64,000 nt of DNA. Source: Verticillium longisporum. Lineage: Eukaryota > Ascomycota > Sordariomycetes > Glomerellales > Plectosphaerellaceae. The stretch is taken from positions 2,294,001 to 2,358,000 of the forward strand of contig JAETXT010000010.1 in assembly GCA_019188255.1 (NCBI GenBank). The letters run 5' to 3'. The translations under genes were made by a program, and so were the position numbers. Below the pieces are notes generated by a model. The model saw only the letters and a program-made list of their open reading frames with translations, searched no databases and was not told the DNA's origin. Shown one piece after another: positions 36,559-48,062 of this stretch (positions within the stretch are counted from its first letter, which is position 1; the number at the start of each line of letters is the position of its first letter).

Positions 36559-37823
36559 TTACGCCGCTGGAACTGGAGATGAAGGCCCGCCTTTTCCACT
36601 TCGAAATGGCATCGGTTCATCGACGGAGTCGTCATCTACGTCCAGAAAATCCGCACCAGGCGTGTGGGGAGGATTGTTCTCTGTCGAGGACGCTTCAGAG
36701 GAAGACTCGATGAACCTGCACAATATGGGACCCGACCGGCGTGCCTTTCGAGCAACGAAACCTGCCGCCTCTCCCACAGGCCTTGAGTTTAATGGCCGCG
36801 ATGCCGGAGGTGGTGGTGGGATGTGGCGATAATTATACATCTTGAGCCTTCGCTTTCCGAGATCCACACACCAGGGACCGAGGTACGACTCGTCCATCAA
36901 GTCGGGAAGATTTTGGGGAAGGCAGCATTTAGACCTCCACGTTTCCTTAGCGACGAATTCGATAAGGGTCAGCATGGTCGGTTCCCTCTGAAGCGAATCG
37001 AAGTTGGAGTCCTGAGTTCGAGGGATGGCTTCAAGGGCTCGGGAAAGACTGTCCTTGCTCCAGGTTGTGCCAGGAGTGACCTCGATTCTCGGCTGGCCGC
37101 GCTTGTAGAAAATCCCAAGGAGGAAGGCAAGCCGGCAAGTCACGTTGCCAATTGTAGGTTCGGCGGTTGGGTGAGGACTTGGAATTCCTGCGTAGGTCTC
37201 GATGGCTCGGCAACGAAGATCATGGCCGGTAAGGTCGGAGCCTGCGGAAGAACGGATTTGTGTTCTTGCTTCAAGGTAAACAACCCAAGCATGGATTCGG
37301 TGATCTGTGTCCATAGTGACGAGCCTGCGGCTGTCGGAGTGGGTGACAGATGAAATCAGGTTCGGATGGGGTTCAATGCTCCTGGCGTTCGTCAAAATGA
37401 CTGGCGGTGTTGATGTCTTATAGTCTTCTCCGGAAGCAGCACGACCATATCTTGGACTACAATACTGTCGGTAATCATGAGTGTGCCGAAGAGTGTGACG
37501 ACAGTCAAGCGATATTGCTGGGACACCTTTGTGTGGATGCTTTCATGCACAATAGTACCGAGCTGGAAGGCTCGTCTAGTAATGCTAATGAGGCGGGTGC
37601 TGGCCACGTTGCATACCTTAACGACTGCATGCCAGGCAATGTGCCGCGCGAGGATTTTGTTGCAGGTGTGTTTTTGCCGAAGAGCCCATTCCATCCAGTG
37701 ACGCCTTTCTGCTGCTAGTTGCGCCCAATTTACCACGTCACGAAGCCGAACGTGTTCGCTGTCCCTGCCACACAATGATGAGCAAATGTTGGGAGGTGCC
37801 AGGCTTGCCGTTGAGGCAGGCAT
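36559..37823 (-). CDS. Unknown fungal protein, paralogue of the 17-18 kb copy
   Basis: Two overlapping open frames. The first (37823-37392) is mostly helical with WAQLAAERRHWMEWALRQ and ends in a hydrophobic stretch (IVVQDMVVLLP). The second (to 36559) has MDTDHRIHAWVVYLEARTQ, SAGSDLTGHDLRCRAIE, a helix with FLLGIFYKRGQ, LMDESYLGPWCVDLGKRRLK, a PPPPPAS linker and an acidic Ser-rich tail. A short intron or a one-base shift near 37.39-37.44 kb probably joins them. The 17-18 kb copy preserves the same order, which supports this as a real, duplicated gene. No known domain is recognised; the tail suggests a disordered C-terminus. Confidence 0.5.
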
Positions 37824-38723
37824 CTGCCGTGCTGCACCATCAGCCTGCAGCTACTTCCTACACCAACCGATGGTGTCAGCCAAATCTGCTTCACTACTTC
37901 AATAGCATGAACATGATACATGCGTGGTACTAGGATGGGGGTGGTCCTTCACCAAGGCGCAGTCAAGCTGCTGCCAGTGGCGGGGATGCGTTTCGGTGTA
38001 CGGAATGGGACTCACGAGGGGTACCACCTTCCCCGTCCTGAAAAGTCACTATGTGGGTGTTGAGTCAATGTCAAAATGGCCCGTGAGGCGCACTGGCGCA
38101 CTGCTCGATCCTTGCCTGTTCCAGGTTACCGAGGCGCCTGACCGCAACTTGGCCACTCAATATTGAGCTTTGGGGATGCGGTGGCATGTAGGCGCCTATC
38201 TAGGCTGGCGGTGAGCTGCAAGGCGATGGCTGCCTTGCCTGTCCGCTGGCCTCATGTAGTTCGCTCGTCAGAGAGCCTCACTCCGTGCCCTCGCTGATTG
38301 AAGACACTCTCACGCATCGCATCTGGGACAGACAAGGCCTCGGTCTACCTCGAAGACGAACAAGAGTGTTTTATTGAGGATTGACTTATGACTCGGCAGG
38401 AATGCTGGCTGCTTGGCCCATTATGTCAGACTCGGTCATTCTTGGCGTGCCTCTCAGGTGCGCTGCTCATCAACCTGTGATCAATGTGCTACGGTTGTTG
38501 TTTCACTGGCAACTTAGAGCCGCAAGATCTTACGCGGGATCGGTCAATCAAAACAGGACAGTCACAATGCAATGCTCTGATGTAGCCCAGCTCCTGGGGT
38601 CATGCACGCGATCGGTGTCACGCGAACGGCCAATATAAACATCTGCCAATATACGCTGTGGTTTCCTAGACTTGTATGAGTTCACACTAGTTATGTTTCA
38701 GGGCCTCCAGATAGTTATCTTTC
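37824..38723. other. Intergenic stretch, no gene seen
   Basis: No ORF with support. It lies between two minus-strand genes, downstream of the methyltransferase. Confidence 0.5.
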
Positions 38724-40201
38724 CTACTGGCCGTTCAGAGCACTCAGCCCGTCGTCTGGTTTGCGCCCGTAAACGATGTAGCTGGTCTCATATTAGTCGT
38801 CACCAACCTCCTCATGTATAAAATGGGACGCTTACACGGGCCAGTACGCATGGATCGACCGGTTCTGCAGGTCCTTCCTGACTTCGGCCAAATAGACTGT
38901 CGTTTCATTAGAACTCCAGCCCAGCTCGCGGGTAAATAATGCCATAGAGATAGCATCAAGGTCATCCTGGAGCCCTAACAGTACCCACGCACCCAGCTCC
39001 TTGTATTTCTTGTCTCGTGTCCATGGATTCGTGGGCCACTTCTTCCTTGTCACCACGATGTCTACAAAGCCCTCGTCCTCCATCATCTGCTGGAAGCGAG
39101 GTGCCACAGAGATCGATCTCTCGGCGCGGTCGGCAGCAGTGATCATATGGCTTGTCCATTCTTCCAAGCGTGTTCCCTGAAGAGTGCCGTCGTCACATCC
39201 TAGTGGAAAAGTGTTGTCCTGTAGCTCCAAGTAGCCGTTCGGTCGGAGATTTCTGGAGACAGAGACGGCATTAGCAAAGTGTCTTGAAAAAGTCCTACTA
39301 CTTACTTGAAGGCCTCCTTGACAAAGTCCTGTGGCTCCCGGAAGCTTCCAATCATGCCTCGAGCGAAGATGTAGTCGAAAGGCTTGGTCCATGTCCATGT
39401 GTGTTCGAGGTCGTCTATCATGAATGTGCAGTTAGGAGGGACACTTTTTCATCAGCGTTATGAGGTTAAATAAAGGTCCACTCCGGAACCTACAAAAGGG
39501 GTTGAATCGGGCTGAGATCCACACCCAAGACCTCCGCTTCTGGGTGTAAATCGGCTATTGCAAATGATGAGATGTACGCCCAAATCTGCATTCGACTGGT
39601 GGCCACATACCATAGTCTATTGCCCAAACACCAGTTCCAGTACCAGCATCCAGCACCCTCGTGGAGCTGGCATTCGCGGGGCAGAGCGCAAGCCGGCCTT
39701 CCAATGTCTGATTCCACAGCATGTGTATGACATCTGTTCAAATCAGCCGTGTCCGCGACGAAAGAGGTCGACGGATATACCCAGCCTCTCCTTCTCTTGC
39801 TGCAAAGCTGTGAGCCAACTCCACCTCTTACGAAGATGTTTCGTTTCTCACCTCATCGTTCGGATACAGATACTCTGCCCAATTGTTGTCAATGCATTGT
39901 CGGAGCTCAATTTCTGGTTACTTACTTCCACGGTTGAAGGCGTGGTAAGTACGGCCATTCTCTTTCTCAAAGTTGAGGATGCTTGACCGCAGTGACGCCG
40001 TCGAGGACTCGTTGGAATCCTACTACGGTGTTAGTCGGTGGGAACAATGTGAGTTGGTAAGGACATGGGGATGCCCAGAAGGCATACTTCGTCGATGCCT
40101 GAATCCTCGATAGTCGGCTCCGGCTCCTGAAGATGTCAGTTTATCGAGAGGCTACTCGCACGTCGGACTCATACAAGCACTGCCTCTTGCTCATCAGCCA
40201 T
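38724..40201 (-). CDS. LaeA-like SAM-dependent methyltransferase
   Basis: The start ATG is at 40201, in a very short first exon (MADEQEAVL). Introns at 40127-40174, about 40021-40087 and further on separate an acidic N-terminus (EPEPTIEDSGIDE), a SLRSSILNFEKENGRTYHAF segment typical of the LaeA-like N-terminus, and KYLYPNDE. The SAM-binding motif I is VLDAGTGTGVWAIDY, followed across an intron by DLHPEAEVLGVDLSPIQP (acidic loop). Then come FIDYIFARG-type residues, NLRPNGYLELQDN, WTSHMITAADRA, and a last exon ending YIVYGRKPDDGL. All parts can be joined with GT-AG introns and I see no stop, so it appears intact. Known: this family includes the secondary-metabolism regulator LaeA and many uncharacterised relatives. 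The substrate is unknown. Confidence 0.85.
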
Positions 40202-40867
40202 CTTTGCTGTGGAATTGAGAGATAACCTGTCGTCACGAGGCAAGCAAATCTGGCAATGGAATGGAAGGGGTTAACTAAACAACATCTGCAGCGCTGCCTA
40301 GCCGAAAATGACAACCTCTCGGTCGCTCGCTCAATGTCATCATGCCTCCGCCTCTACGACCCTTCTGTGCCTTGAGAGGGATACCTTGCTCTACCATCAG
40401 GCGCCAAGGCTCTTAGGTGGCACGGTAATGTGCCACATCCCAGAACCCCTCACATGAAAGCTCCGGTTCGTATTGGTGGCGGCGGTTTTGCGACAAGGCA
40501 ACCTCCCATAGCTCTGGATACGACATCCACGTTTGCCAGACGGGGCATTCCCGGGATGCCTCATCAATGGATGCTATAGGATGTGACGCATCCGCACGGA
40601 CAAGTCGAGGTGCGACCATTCGCCAGGGGTTCTCCCTGTCGCCCAACGCTCCGAGCCACACCCATGTCTACACATCCTTCCCTCGTCTCCAACTCTGGCC
40701 AGGTCATTGGCTCCCGCCCAATCAAATAGAGGCTCGGTTTTTTTGTAAATTTGGAGCCGCTCTAATTAATATGAAATACCGAGCAGCCCTTGTTCCGTGA
40801 ACGCGCTCGCTTTTTTCCAACTTCTCGAGCCGCTCTGTTTTACTTCCAATTCCGAGCTGCAAGGACC
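40202..40867. other. Divergent promoter region
   Basis: Lies between the methyltransferase (-) and a plus-strand gene starting at 40868. No gene is seen; it presumably holds both promoters. Confidence 0.5.
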
Positions 40868-41996
40868 ATGACACCAAGCACCGATCTCAACTTCATTGCC
40901 AGATCCGATCTCGCGCAGTTGGATGATCTCATCATCGATTTGCAACAGCAGAGAGCTATCCTGCAGTCATTATTCAAGGCACTTCAAGTTCTTTCAAAGG
41001 GGGTCACACGTCACAAAAAGTTCAATCGCATCAGGGCAAAATTAACCCTTATTTACCACGAGCCCAGGGATCCCAGGACCGACCGTTGGCGCGAGGCTCT
41101 TGAGAAGTTGGATGATGTTTCCAGGTCCCTCTGCATCTTCGCTCTGACAGACAAGCAAATATTCGAAACCGGCGATGCGCCCTTCAATGCCTTGATCGAG
41201 GGGATTCGCCAGTTCGCTGAGGCAGATCCTGATCGACGCAATGTCATTGTTTCCGCCATTGGCGCTTATGTCAGAGAAACGATATCCGACTTGACGAACC
41301 AGCCCAACAGGCGGGGTAAGAACTCACTCCAACGATGACAGCGAAGACGAGTAACACCTTGAAAAAGACGCGAATCCGTTGAAACGACCTGGAACCGCTG
41401 CCCGGGAAGAGGGCCGGAGACGCAAGCCTGGCAATCCGCGGGAACGACTCACGATGTCTGCCCAAAACCATCATATCACGGCGGGGGAGCTTGAGTTGGA
41501 AGACTGCCGTGTCGAGCCAGACTGTCAATCTTTGGCCTCCGCGCCAGGACACGGCGAAGCTGCAGGCCACGCGGCACCATGTCGAGGCTTATTTGCACAG
41601 GTACGTAATATAGCCTTCGTGTCCGCGGACTGCCTCTAATGATTGCAGCCGACCACGCATGTTGAAGATTTTAGACAAGAATGCCACATTGAAGAAGACG
41701 GTCAACCTGGTTGGTTCGTTCGTAGCCTCACATCAGGCGTGCCGCCATCGTCATGCGCTCAGAGCACAAATCTCGATCACCACCGATGGGGTGTCGTCCC
41801 TGCCATGTCGGACACCGGGTGGCTTGGTCGTGGGCTGGACTTTAGCCTGGTATCTGACAGCGGAGAGATAAACCCTGTTCCTCAAGACGGGTGGTTCGCC
41901 GGGCTGCAACCGGCCTTGTACGACATGAACGAAGCAGTCTTGCCCAACTCAGCACCCACACCGCCACAAAACATCGTGCCGGGTTGGCATTACTGA
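40868..41996 (+). CDS. Unknown three-exon protein (intact)
   Basis: Exons 40868-41315, 41368-41600 and 41649-41996 join in frame (introns of 52 and 48 nt, GTAAGA...AAAAAG and GTACGT...TTGCAG). The first exon is helical: MTPSTDLNFIARSDL, DDLIIDLQQQRAILQSLFKA, a basic patch (GVTRHKKFNRIRAKL) and FALTDKQIFETGDAPFNA. The rest is low in predicted structure and ends VPGWHY. No transmembrane segment or known motif is seen. The consistent splicing supports a real gene, sharing a promoter region with the methyltransferase. Confidence 0.6.
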
Positions 41997-42021
41997 GAGG
42001 CTGCCAATATTCAGTCTTGAT

Positions 42022-42471
42022 TCAATTCAGTGGCATGATCACTACGGCTGAGTGATGCGCCAGTTTTATCTCGGTTTCATCGATAACGGTATACCCTGCG
42101 TATGCCTCATCGCAACTGTTGCCGCCGACCTCAAACTTGCCGATGATCAGGAACACGACGCAAGGCGTCTTCACTGCCTCCTCCTGGCTCGATTCTCGTG
42201 TTTCGACATATCGGGCTTCCTTCAACCCAAACTGAAGGTTTGTTAGCATCACGTCGTGTATGACCATGGAAATCACGCACATGTTCGCTAACTGCCTTTT
42301 CGACCTCCTCCTTCGATGGCCCGCGGATTTTCTCATACAGGCCACGTTTATCGGTCGGATACTTGTGTCCGAAGATTGGCATTGCGCGCGCAAAGAGTCG
42401 TTTCGCTTTCCGTCGCGACAAAGTGTGAAACGACCGGCCTTCCACAACCTCGACTTTTACATCATCTCACA
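42022..42471 (-). pseudogene. 3' part of an unknown gene, cut off by the full-length LINE
   Basis: An open exon from the LINE edge to 42281 (VEVVEGRSFHTLSRRKAKRL, then GHKYPTDKRGLYEKI and EEVEKAVSEH) is joined by an intron at 42232-42280, with a perfect TGCTAAC branch site, to FGLKEARYVETRE, a hydrophobic stretch (CVVFLIIGKFEVGG) and a stop at 42022. Upstream exons, if any, would lie beyond 48063, where I could not connect them. The LINE sits at the 5' edge of this exon. Family not recognised. Confidence 0.5.
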
Positions 42472-42667
42472 CACACACACACACACACAAGTTTATTACG
42501 CCTGGTGGCCTAGAGCCAATAAGGCACTATTTGCTATTGTACACGGTCGCTTCCTCTAGTCTGTCCGAATCTCCCAAGCCCATAATAGGTCATCTTTCCG
42601 CTCTTGCTTTCTCGTCTTCTGTCTTGCCGCCGGTTTCTCGTGGGGTTTAGATTGTATTGGCAAGCTG

Positions 42668-42687
42668 CTTGAAGGCTATTCTTCAAG
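42668..42687 (-). other. 3' UTR hairpin of the LINE
   Basis: Same stem-loop as at 23289 and 33604, on the minus strand. Confidence 0.7.
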
Positions 42688-42805
42688 TGTTCAGAGTCCT
42701 ATCTACGGCGACTGAAGCGGCGCTTACTGTTGTTGACACGAGGTGTGGGTGTTAGGTTCGGTTAGTAGAAGAAGGGGGTTTTGGTGTGTTAGGCCCCGCA
42801 AGGGA

Positions 42806-45800
42806 TCACACGTTCTCCAGTCGGCCCGTGGCCTTCGCAAAGCGTATCGTAGCTCGGACTGCTTTCATGTCCGGCTTCCAATCATCACCATCTGATGTCG
42901 TCTTACCTCCCAAATGGAAGGAGATGTTGTCTCTTTGTGTGCCAGGGCGCATGAGTGTCTCGGCTCGTTGTGTTGCCCATCGTGTGCATCGGAGGAGAAA
43001 GTGCTCCACCGTCTCTCTCGCTTGTCCGCATGCGCATTGGGCTGAAGCTACTGCCCTGATTCGGAAAAGTGAGGCGTTCAGTCTCGCCATGCCTGTCCTG
43101 AGCTGGGCCAGCATGCTCGCCTCCATCCAGGAAAGGTTATCATATAGTTCTCGAGTGTGCTTGCCGGGTAGTGCTATGTCGACTTCCTTCGAGAGTTTTC
43201 CAACATTATCTGGTAGTCGTCTTTCCACACGTAGTTTGCGCCTTGCAGCGTTGAGGGTGGTGGATCGCATCTTTGGGAACTGTTTTTCAGGCAAGGCGCC
43301 ATCTCGGCTGGCCTTGCGTGCTTCTCCTTTCGCTTTCTTCAGGAGGTCGTCGTCGAGCTGGCTCGGAAGCCACACGACTGAGATGGTGTTCCCGGTTTCT
43401 CGCAGTCGGGTGATCGCCTCGTAGATGCAGCGAACGTACTCTTGTCCAGACTGTTGTTGGGGGTTTCGAAGTGTCAGCACCGCGGCTTTGTTGCTTGTCA
43501 GTAGCGTCACGGTCTGCCCCCTCAGCTGCGGCAGAAATCGCAACGCGTATGCTGCCGCTACCAGTTCTCCGGAAAATGGGTTCTGATCGGTCCTCATGCC
43601 GTGGGTGAAGGAAAACGTCTCGAGCCTCGTCCCTGGCCCCTTGACGGTTCCACCGACGCCGACCACCTCGTTTCGTGCCGAGCTGCTCACAGCGATGCGC
43701 ACCGTGGCCTCCTCATCGACCCGCGTCAGTGTTGCATCCTCGTCGTTCCATTCAGTGACGGTCTGCACTCTTTCCATCCATGGCGGCAGTGTGAATGGGT
43801 TGATTGTTTCCAGGTCCTCCATTGGAATTTCGTTGAGCGAAGTTGCCAGTTGGAAAAATGGTGAGCGGTGGAAGCGCCTGAACTTCTTTATGCGAGAGGT
43901 CAGTTTTCGAAGCGGGTTGGTCTCAGGCAGTGCGTGGAGATCTGTCCATAGCTTGATGGCCCTTCTCGTGAATCGCTCTGGTGCACTGGCGATGTGAGCC
44001 TCCGCTTCTGCTACGCTTGTGGCTATCGTGACGAACGCTCCAATAATTGCCTGCGCTCCGACCTTTTGGACGCGATAGATTGCTGCTGCCGTCCGGTCTT
44101 TGCATCGGTGCCTCCAGACGTTAGAGGCATAGTCCACCACTGGGGCCACGGTGGCCGTGAATAGCTGCCGTGCTGTCGCCGGGGTCAATCCTCTCAGTCG
44201 TTTCAGCTCCATCGCAGCCTCTAGTCCCTTGGTCGCCACTCTTGCAATGTGTTCCCTGTATCTGAGTCCAATGTCCATGATCACGCCGAGGATCTTGACA
44301 TGCTGTTTGGGTTTGACTGTTTGGCCCTTGATAGTGAAAGGTTCCGAATCGGACCTTTTGGCCCATCGGGTGAAGTGGATGACCGCCGTCTTGTCCGCTT
44401 CGAAAGTCGCCCCGCTTCTCTGCTCCCAGTCCAGTGCCTTCTCGATGATCGCCTCGATCCCTTTACGGTTGTCTTGCGTGGTTGGTCCAGCGACCCAGGC
44501 TGTGAAGTCGTCGACAAAGGCTATAGCTCCTCCATAGCAGTTGATCTTCTGTTGTACAAGGTCGGCGTTGAAGAACAGAAACAGGATCGGTGACAGTGGC
44601 GATCCTTGCGGTAGTCCAGCCTGAGGCAGGGTCCGGACCTCTGATGCTTGGCCGTTGACCTGAATTGTCGCCGTCCGATCGGAGCAGAATGCCTCTACCC
44701 AACGGAGCAAATCTTCTGGGAGGCCCCTCGCTCTCATTCTCTGAATGAGTCTCTCTTTGCATACTCCATTGTATGCTCCCTTCACATCGAAGCTCACGAG
44801 GCTGACCACCCAACGATTTCTCCATGCTGCGTAGATTTGTTCTTGCAGCAACACCAACGCTTGTTCTGCTGACCTCTGTTTGCGGGCCCCGAAGTGGTTC
44901 GTGGGCAACAGCCCATGGGTTTCGACTGCATGGGATATCCTCTCCGCAACAACCGACTCGAGAACCTTGCCGAGCGTGGCGAGGAGCGAGATGGGCCTCC
45001 AAGCCTTGGCGATGGTGTAGTCTCCTTTGCCGGGCTTCTTGAGCGGGATGATCTTGGCATGCCTCCATTGGTCGGGGAGTACTCCTTCCTCTAGCGATGC
45101 GCGGAAAATCGCAAGGACACTGTGCTTGACGGCTGGCCAAATCTGTTTCCAGACCATCGCCGGCAACCCGTCCTCACCGGGTGCTTTCCACGATTTCGTC
45201 GCGAAAAGCCGGCGCTCGACTTCTTCCATCGTGATGTCAGGCATGGTGACAGCCGATTCGCGCTGCGGCCTCTCACCCTCCTCTTCGATGTGCTCTGGTG
45301 GGGGCGGGAAGAAAGTCGTAAGCAATTCTTCCGCTTGCTCTTTGCCGTTGGTCGTCCGTGTGCCATCAGCCTTTACAAGCTGCGGCACCTTGCCGAATGC
45401 CGCGTCGTCGCCCGACTTGAGATACTTGGCGGCCTTCCAGATGTTGTCGTTGTCGGCCAGAAAGTCGTTCCAATGGGTTTTCTTCTGTTGTCGAATGGCA
45501 CCGTGGTATTGTTTCGCTGCTCCCTTGGCCGTGTTCTCCAGTGCTTCATCGTTCCGTCCTGCCCGTCTCGCTGCCCTCGCCCGGTTCCTCCAATGTGTGT
45601 GGATGTGGCGGAGCTGCGTAAGATCCGCCGTCCACCACCGCTTCGCGTGTGGCGATGGTTTGGCTTTTGGTGTCAAGGCCTGTACTGCTTCCAGCACCAC
45701 TGACATGAGTCTGTCCGTCTTCTCTTGGACCGTGCCTTCCATCGGGGCTGTCTCGAGTGCAGTGGAAATTCGAGTGTTGATTTCATTCCATGGCGCGTTC

Positions 45801-46561
45801 TTGTACAGAGGTCGGTCCTGGATTTTCGGGGCCGGCACTGATACATCAAAAATCGTTTCGATGGTGCGGTGGTCTGACCCGTGCTCTGTTCCGTTCGTCG
45901 TACACTTGATCATGGCCGCAGCTAGGTCTTCTGATACCAGCACCAGGTCGATTGTCGACTCGTGGTCCCCGCCTTGCCAAGTCTTCGTGCCCCTCGGGAG
46001 CATGCTGCAGAGGGAGAGCTCGTTCATCAGGTCGATGATGTTGTCGGCTTCACCCTGTCGTACCGGAGACACGTCGTCTCCTCCCCATAGTTGATCGTGG
46101 CGATTGAAGTCGCCCGCAATGACCACGTGCACCACCTCTCCTGCGGCTCTCCTGGCGTCCGCGACCGCTCTACGTATGGTGTTGCACGCTTCCTGTAATG
46201 CCTGGGTGTCCATCCCCTGCACGTACACGGACACCACCAGTACCAGTTTCCCTGGAAGCCGCAACAATGCTGCTGTCATGTCCGGAGACTCTATCCGCAC
46301 CTGTTCAGCCTCCAAATCCTTCCTTACCCAAAGCATGCTTCGGATCGCCCATCGTCCTTCCCCAATCGTTGGTGGGACCATCTTTGTCCATCTGTGATGT
46401 CCCATCGGCGTCGTCAACAGCCGTCCTTTGATCATCCGTGCCTGTGGTTCCTGGATCGCCAGCACCGCTACGTCCTGAATGTCCTCGTCGTTCATGAGGC
46501 TCTCGTGAACCTCGCCGCGTTTTCGCACATTGAGTTGGATCATACGGAGCGTACTACTCAT
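42806..46561 (-). CDS. LINE ORF2: endonuclease / reverse transcriptase / RNase H-like
   Basis: 1251 residues. The APE-type endonuclease (about 1-235) shows [28 protein letters not shown] and GSDHRTIE, all catalytic positions of the fold. The RT (about 440-740) has [24 protein letters not shown] and AFVDDFTAW with the catalytic Asp pair near residue 682. A region at about 945-1100 aligns with RNase H ([30 protein letters not shown]), but the first and third catalytic Asp appear replaced ([14 protein letters not shown]). Near residue 1180 the [17 protein letters not shown] motif matches the zinc-binding zf-RVT type. It starts with an ATG that overlaps the ORF1 stop by eight bases. Role: target-primed reverse transcription. 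Confidence 0.97.
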   Translation of the reverse strand: MSSTLRMIQLNVRKRGEVHESLMNDEDIQDVAVLAIQEPQARMIKGRLLTTPMGHHRWTKMVPPTIGEGRWAIRSMLWVRKDLEAEQVRIESPDMTAALLRLPGKLVLVVSVYVQGMDTQALQEACNTIRRAVADARRAAGEVVHVVIAGDFNRHDQLWGGDDVSPVRQGEADNIIDLMNELSLCSMLPRGTKTWQGGDHESTIDLVLVSEDLAAAMIKCTTNGTEHGSDHRTIETIFDVSVPAPKIQDRPLYKNAPWNEINTRISTALETAPMEGTVQEKTDRLMSVVLEAVQALTPKAKPSPHAKRWWTADLTQLRHIHTHWRNRARAARRAGRNDEALENTAKGAAKQYHGAIRQQKKTHWNDFLADNDNIWKAAKYLKSGDDAAFGKVPQLVKADGTRTTNGKEQAEELLTTFFPPPPEHIEEEGERPQRESAVTMPDITMEEVERRLFATKSWKAPGEDGLPAMVWKQIWPAVKHSVLAIFRASLEEGVLPDQWRHAKIIPLKKPGKGDYTIAKAWRPISLLATLGKVLESVVAERISHAVETHGLLPTNHFGARKQRSAEQALVLLQEQIYAAWRNRWVVSLVSFDVKGAYNGVCKERLIQRMRARGLPEDLLRWVEAFCSDRTATIQVNGQASEVRTLPQAGLPQGSPLSPILFLFFNADLVQQKINCYGGAIAFVDDFTAWVAGPTTQDNRKGIEAIIEKALDWEQRSGATFEADKTAVIHFTRWAKRSDSEPFTIKGQTVKPKQHVKILGVIMDIGLRYREHIARVATKGLEAAMELKRLRGLTPATARQLFTATVAPVVDYASNVWRHRCKDRTAAAIYRVQKVGAQAIIGAFVTIATSVAEAEAHIASAPERFTRRAIKLWTDLHALPETNPLRKLTSRIKKFRRFHRSPFFQLATSLNEIPMEDLETINPFTLPPWMERVQTVTEWNDEDATLTRVDEEATVRIAVSSSARNEVVGVGGTVKGPGTRLETFSFTHGMRTDQNPFSGELVAAAYALRFLPQLRGQTVTLLTSNKAAVLTLRNPQQQSGQEYVRCIYEAITRLRETGNTISVVWLPSQLDDDLLKKAKGEARKASRDGALPEKQFPKMRSTTLNAARRKLRVERRLPDNVGKLSKEVDIALPGKHTRELYDNLSWMEASMLAQLRTGMARLNASLFRIRAVASAQCACGQARETVEHFLLRCTRWATQRAETLMRPGTQRDNISFHLGGKTTSDGDDWKPDMKAVRATIRFAKATGRLENV

Positions 46562-47963
46562 TCAAAGATGGGTAGAGCTTCTTGCAGTTTCTGCTGAAAG
46601 ATGCATGGGGACCTCCGCAGGGAACACACTTGAGGATAGTCTCAGTGCAGGCACTGTGGTGGTGCCCCTCCTTGGCACATTTCCCGCACACCTGGGGTCG
46701 GTCGCACTGGTGAGCTTTATGGCCGCGGCCCATCTGTTGACAGTTGTAGCACTGGTCGAGGCGAGGACGAGATTCGAAGACCTTGGTCCTCCCAGATTGT
46801 CCTCCCGCATAGGCGTAGCCCTCCGCGAGTAGCCTTTCCGCGTCCGCTCTCTTCGTGAGGTACATAACCATTGAGCCGTATGCCTTCGGGACGTCCCTGT
46901 TACTTAGCCAGCCTACTTTCGCAACTTGTACGTCGTTTTCTTTGCCAATCTCCTCCGCGGCCCCACTGCGGATGGTGTTCGCCTCATCCAAGACCACCAT
47001 GCGGCTCACGTAGTCGACTTTGACAGGATAGAGTTCGTCTCGCAGCATCCTAGCTCCTCGAGGCAGCTTGGCTTCCACCAGTTGTTTCACCATGGCGTGC
47101 TCCTGCTCGTTTCTGCAGGCAATTCTGATTCGAGGCTTCTTCGGGTCCTTGGTCACGGCCAGGCAACGCCACTTGGATTGGCTTTGGTCCACCCTGACCT
47201 CGCCTTCCGTAAGGGTACGAATAGCGCCCGGTGTGAGCTGTTCACCTTGTTCGTCCTCCATCCTGGATGTGTCGATCGTGCAGAAGACCATGTCTATTGG
47301 CGTCGGTGGCGTTGTCATGGTAGCCTGCCTCGTGTTGCTGAGTTGGCCGGCCTGTGGCATCCGGGCAATGTCTGCGTAGGACGGCCCCGATCTATCCTGC
47401 CCTGCGATCGTCGTAGTGACTGTTTCGATGCTCGCACGCAGGCTCTGGGTTTCATTCGTGGTCGCATGGAGGGCTTTCCTAAGCTTCTCCACTTCGTTCT
47501 GGAGCTCTTCAATTCTTGTCGACTGTGACTGGGACTCTTCCAGGACCTTTCTCATGATCTTCGTCTGTAGTTCCATCTGTTTCTCCATAGCGCGCAGCAA
47601 CGCTCTTCCGTCCGGCTGCCCTCCAAGAGTCCCGGAGATTGGTCGTCGCACCGTCGGTTTGGTACCGCGCCTATTGGCTCTTCGCTCCGTGATTTCCACA
47701 TCGTCGGTCGGCTCGTTTCTGGCTTGACCCTCGGTCGCTTCATCATTGATATGTTCATCGTCGATGACTTCGTTGTCGATGGATCGATTGTCGACGACCT
47801 TGTTGCTCGGCTTGCGCGTCGATCGAAGCTGTCGTCTCACACCACCATTCCCCCTTCTCCATCCGACGCAACATGGATCGTGTCGCGTTCGTTCGCCATG
47901 GCTGCAGGTGGGGCGCCACGTGGAATGGGATCCACCAGTTCGCGTCGCGCCGTCCCACGTCAA
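46554..47963 (-). CDS. LINE ORF1: gag-like protein with zinc knuckles
   Basis: Reading from the long frame gives 469 residues: a charged N-terminus, a coiled coil ([19 protein letters not shown], then [16 protein letters not shown]), an RRM-like middle region, and three Cys-His knuckles near the end ([45 protein letters not shown]). The ATG equivalent to the start used by the 19.6 kb copy ([11 protein letters not shown], about 47899) runs into a stop because a G5 run (47850-47854) puts it out of frame. The frame beginning at 47963 bypasses this. Role: binds the element's RNA to form the RNP. Confidence 0.9.
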   Translation of the reverse strand: MTWDGATRTGGSHSTWRPTCSHGERTRHDPCCVGWRRGNGGVRRQLRSTRKPSNKVVDNRSIDNEVIDDEHINDEATEGQARNEPTDDVEITERRANRRGTKPTVRRPISGTLGGQPDGRALLRAMEKQMELQTKIMRKVLEESQSQSTRIEELQNEVEKLRKALHATTNETQSLRASIETVTTTIAGQDRSGPSYADIARMPQAGQLSNTRQATMTTPPTPIDMVFCTIDTSRMEDEQGEQLTPGAIRTLTEGEVRVDQSQSKWRCLAVTKDPKKPRIRIACRNEQEHAMVKQLVEAKLPRGARMLRDELYPVKVDYVSRMVVLDEANTIRSGAAEEIGKENDVQVAKVGWLSNRDVPKAYGSMVMYLTKRADAERLLAEGYAYAGGQSGRTKVFESRPRLDQCYNCQQMGRGHKAHQCDRPQVCGKCAKEGHHHSACTETILKCVPCGGPHASFSRNCKKLYPSLNE

Positions 47964-48062
47964 AGACCAACCTGTCCACGATCAATCTGATGCCGTACTT
48001 CAACGAAAATCAGGCAAGTACAGTTAGGAGCATACTGTAACACAGCCATTCATCATCTCACA

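Larger units (their letters stand above)
42472..48050 (-). mobile_element. Full-length Tad-type LINE with (TG)n tail
   Basis: Flanked by CATCATCTCACA (42460-42471 and 48051-48062). On the element's own strand the order is: 5' UTR, ORF1 with zinc knuckles, ORF2 with endonuclease, RT, RNase H-like domain and C-terminal Cys-His motif, then a 3' UTR with a conserved hairpin and a (TG)n tail (CA on the plus strand, about 42468-42489). ORF2 is uninterrupted and ORF1 has only an early frame question. Of the four copies here it is the only candidate for autonomous activity. Its first 90 bases do not match the 5' end of the 19.6 kb copy, so 5' ends differ between copies. Confidence 0.96.

Noticed and set aside
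43596..43997. Several plus-strand ORFs within 42.8-47.9 kb
   Set aside because: All lie antisense to LINE ORF1/ORF2 and show no domain of their own.
45027..46094. 355-codon plus-strand ORF opposite LINE ORF2
   Set aside because: It is the antisense of a clearly coding frame with RT and endonuclease motifs; its composition is that of an antisense shadow.
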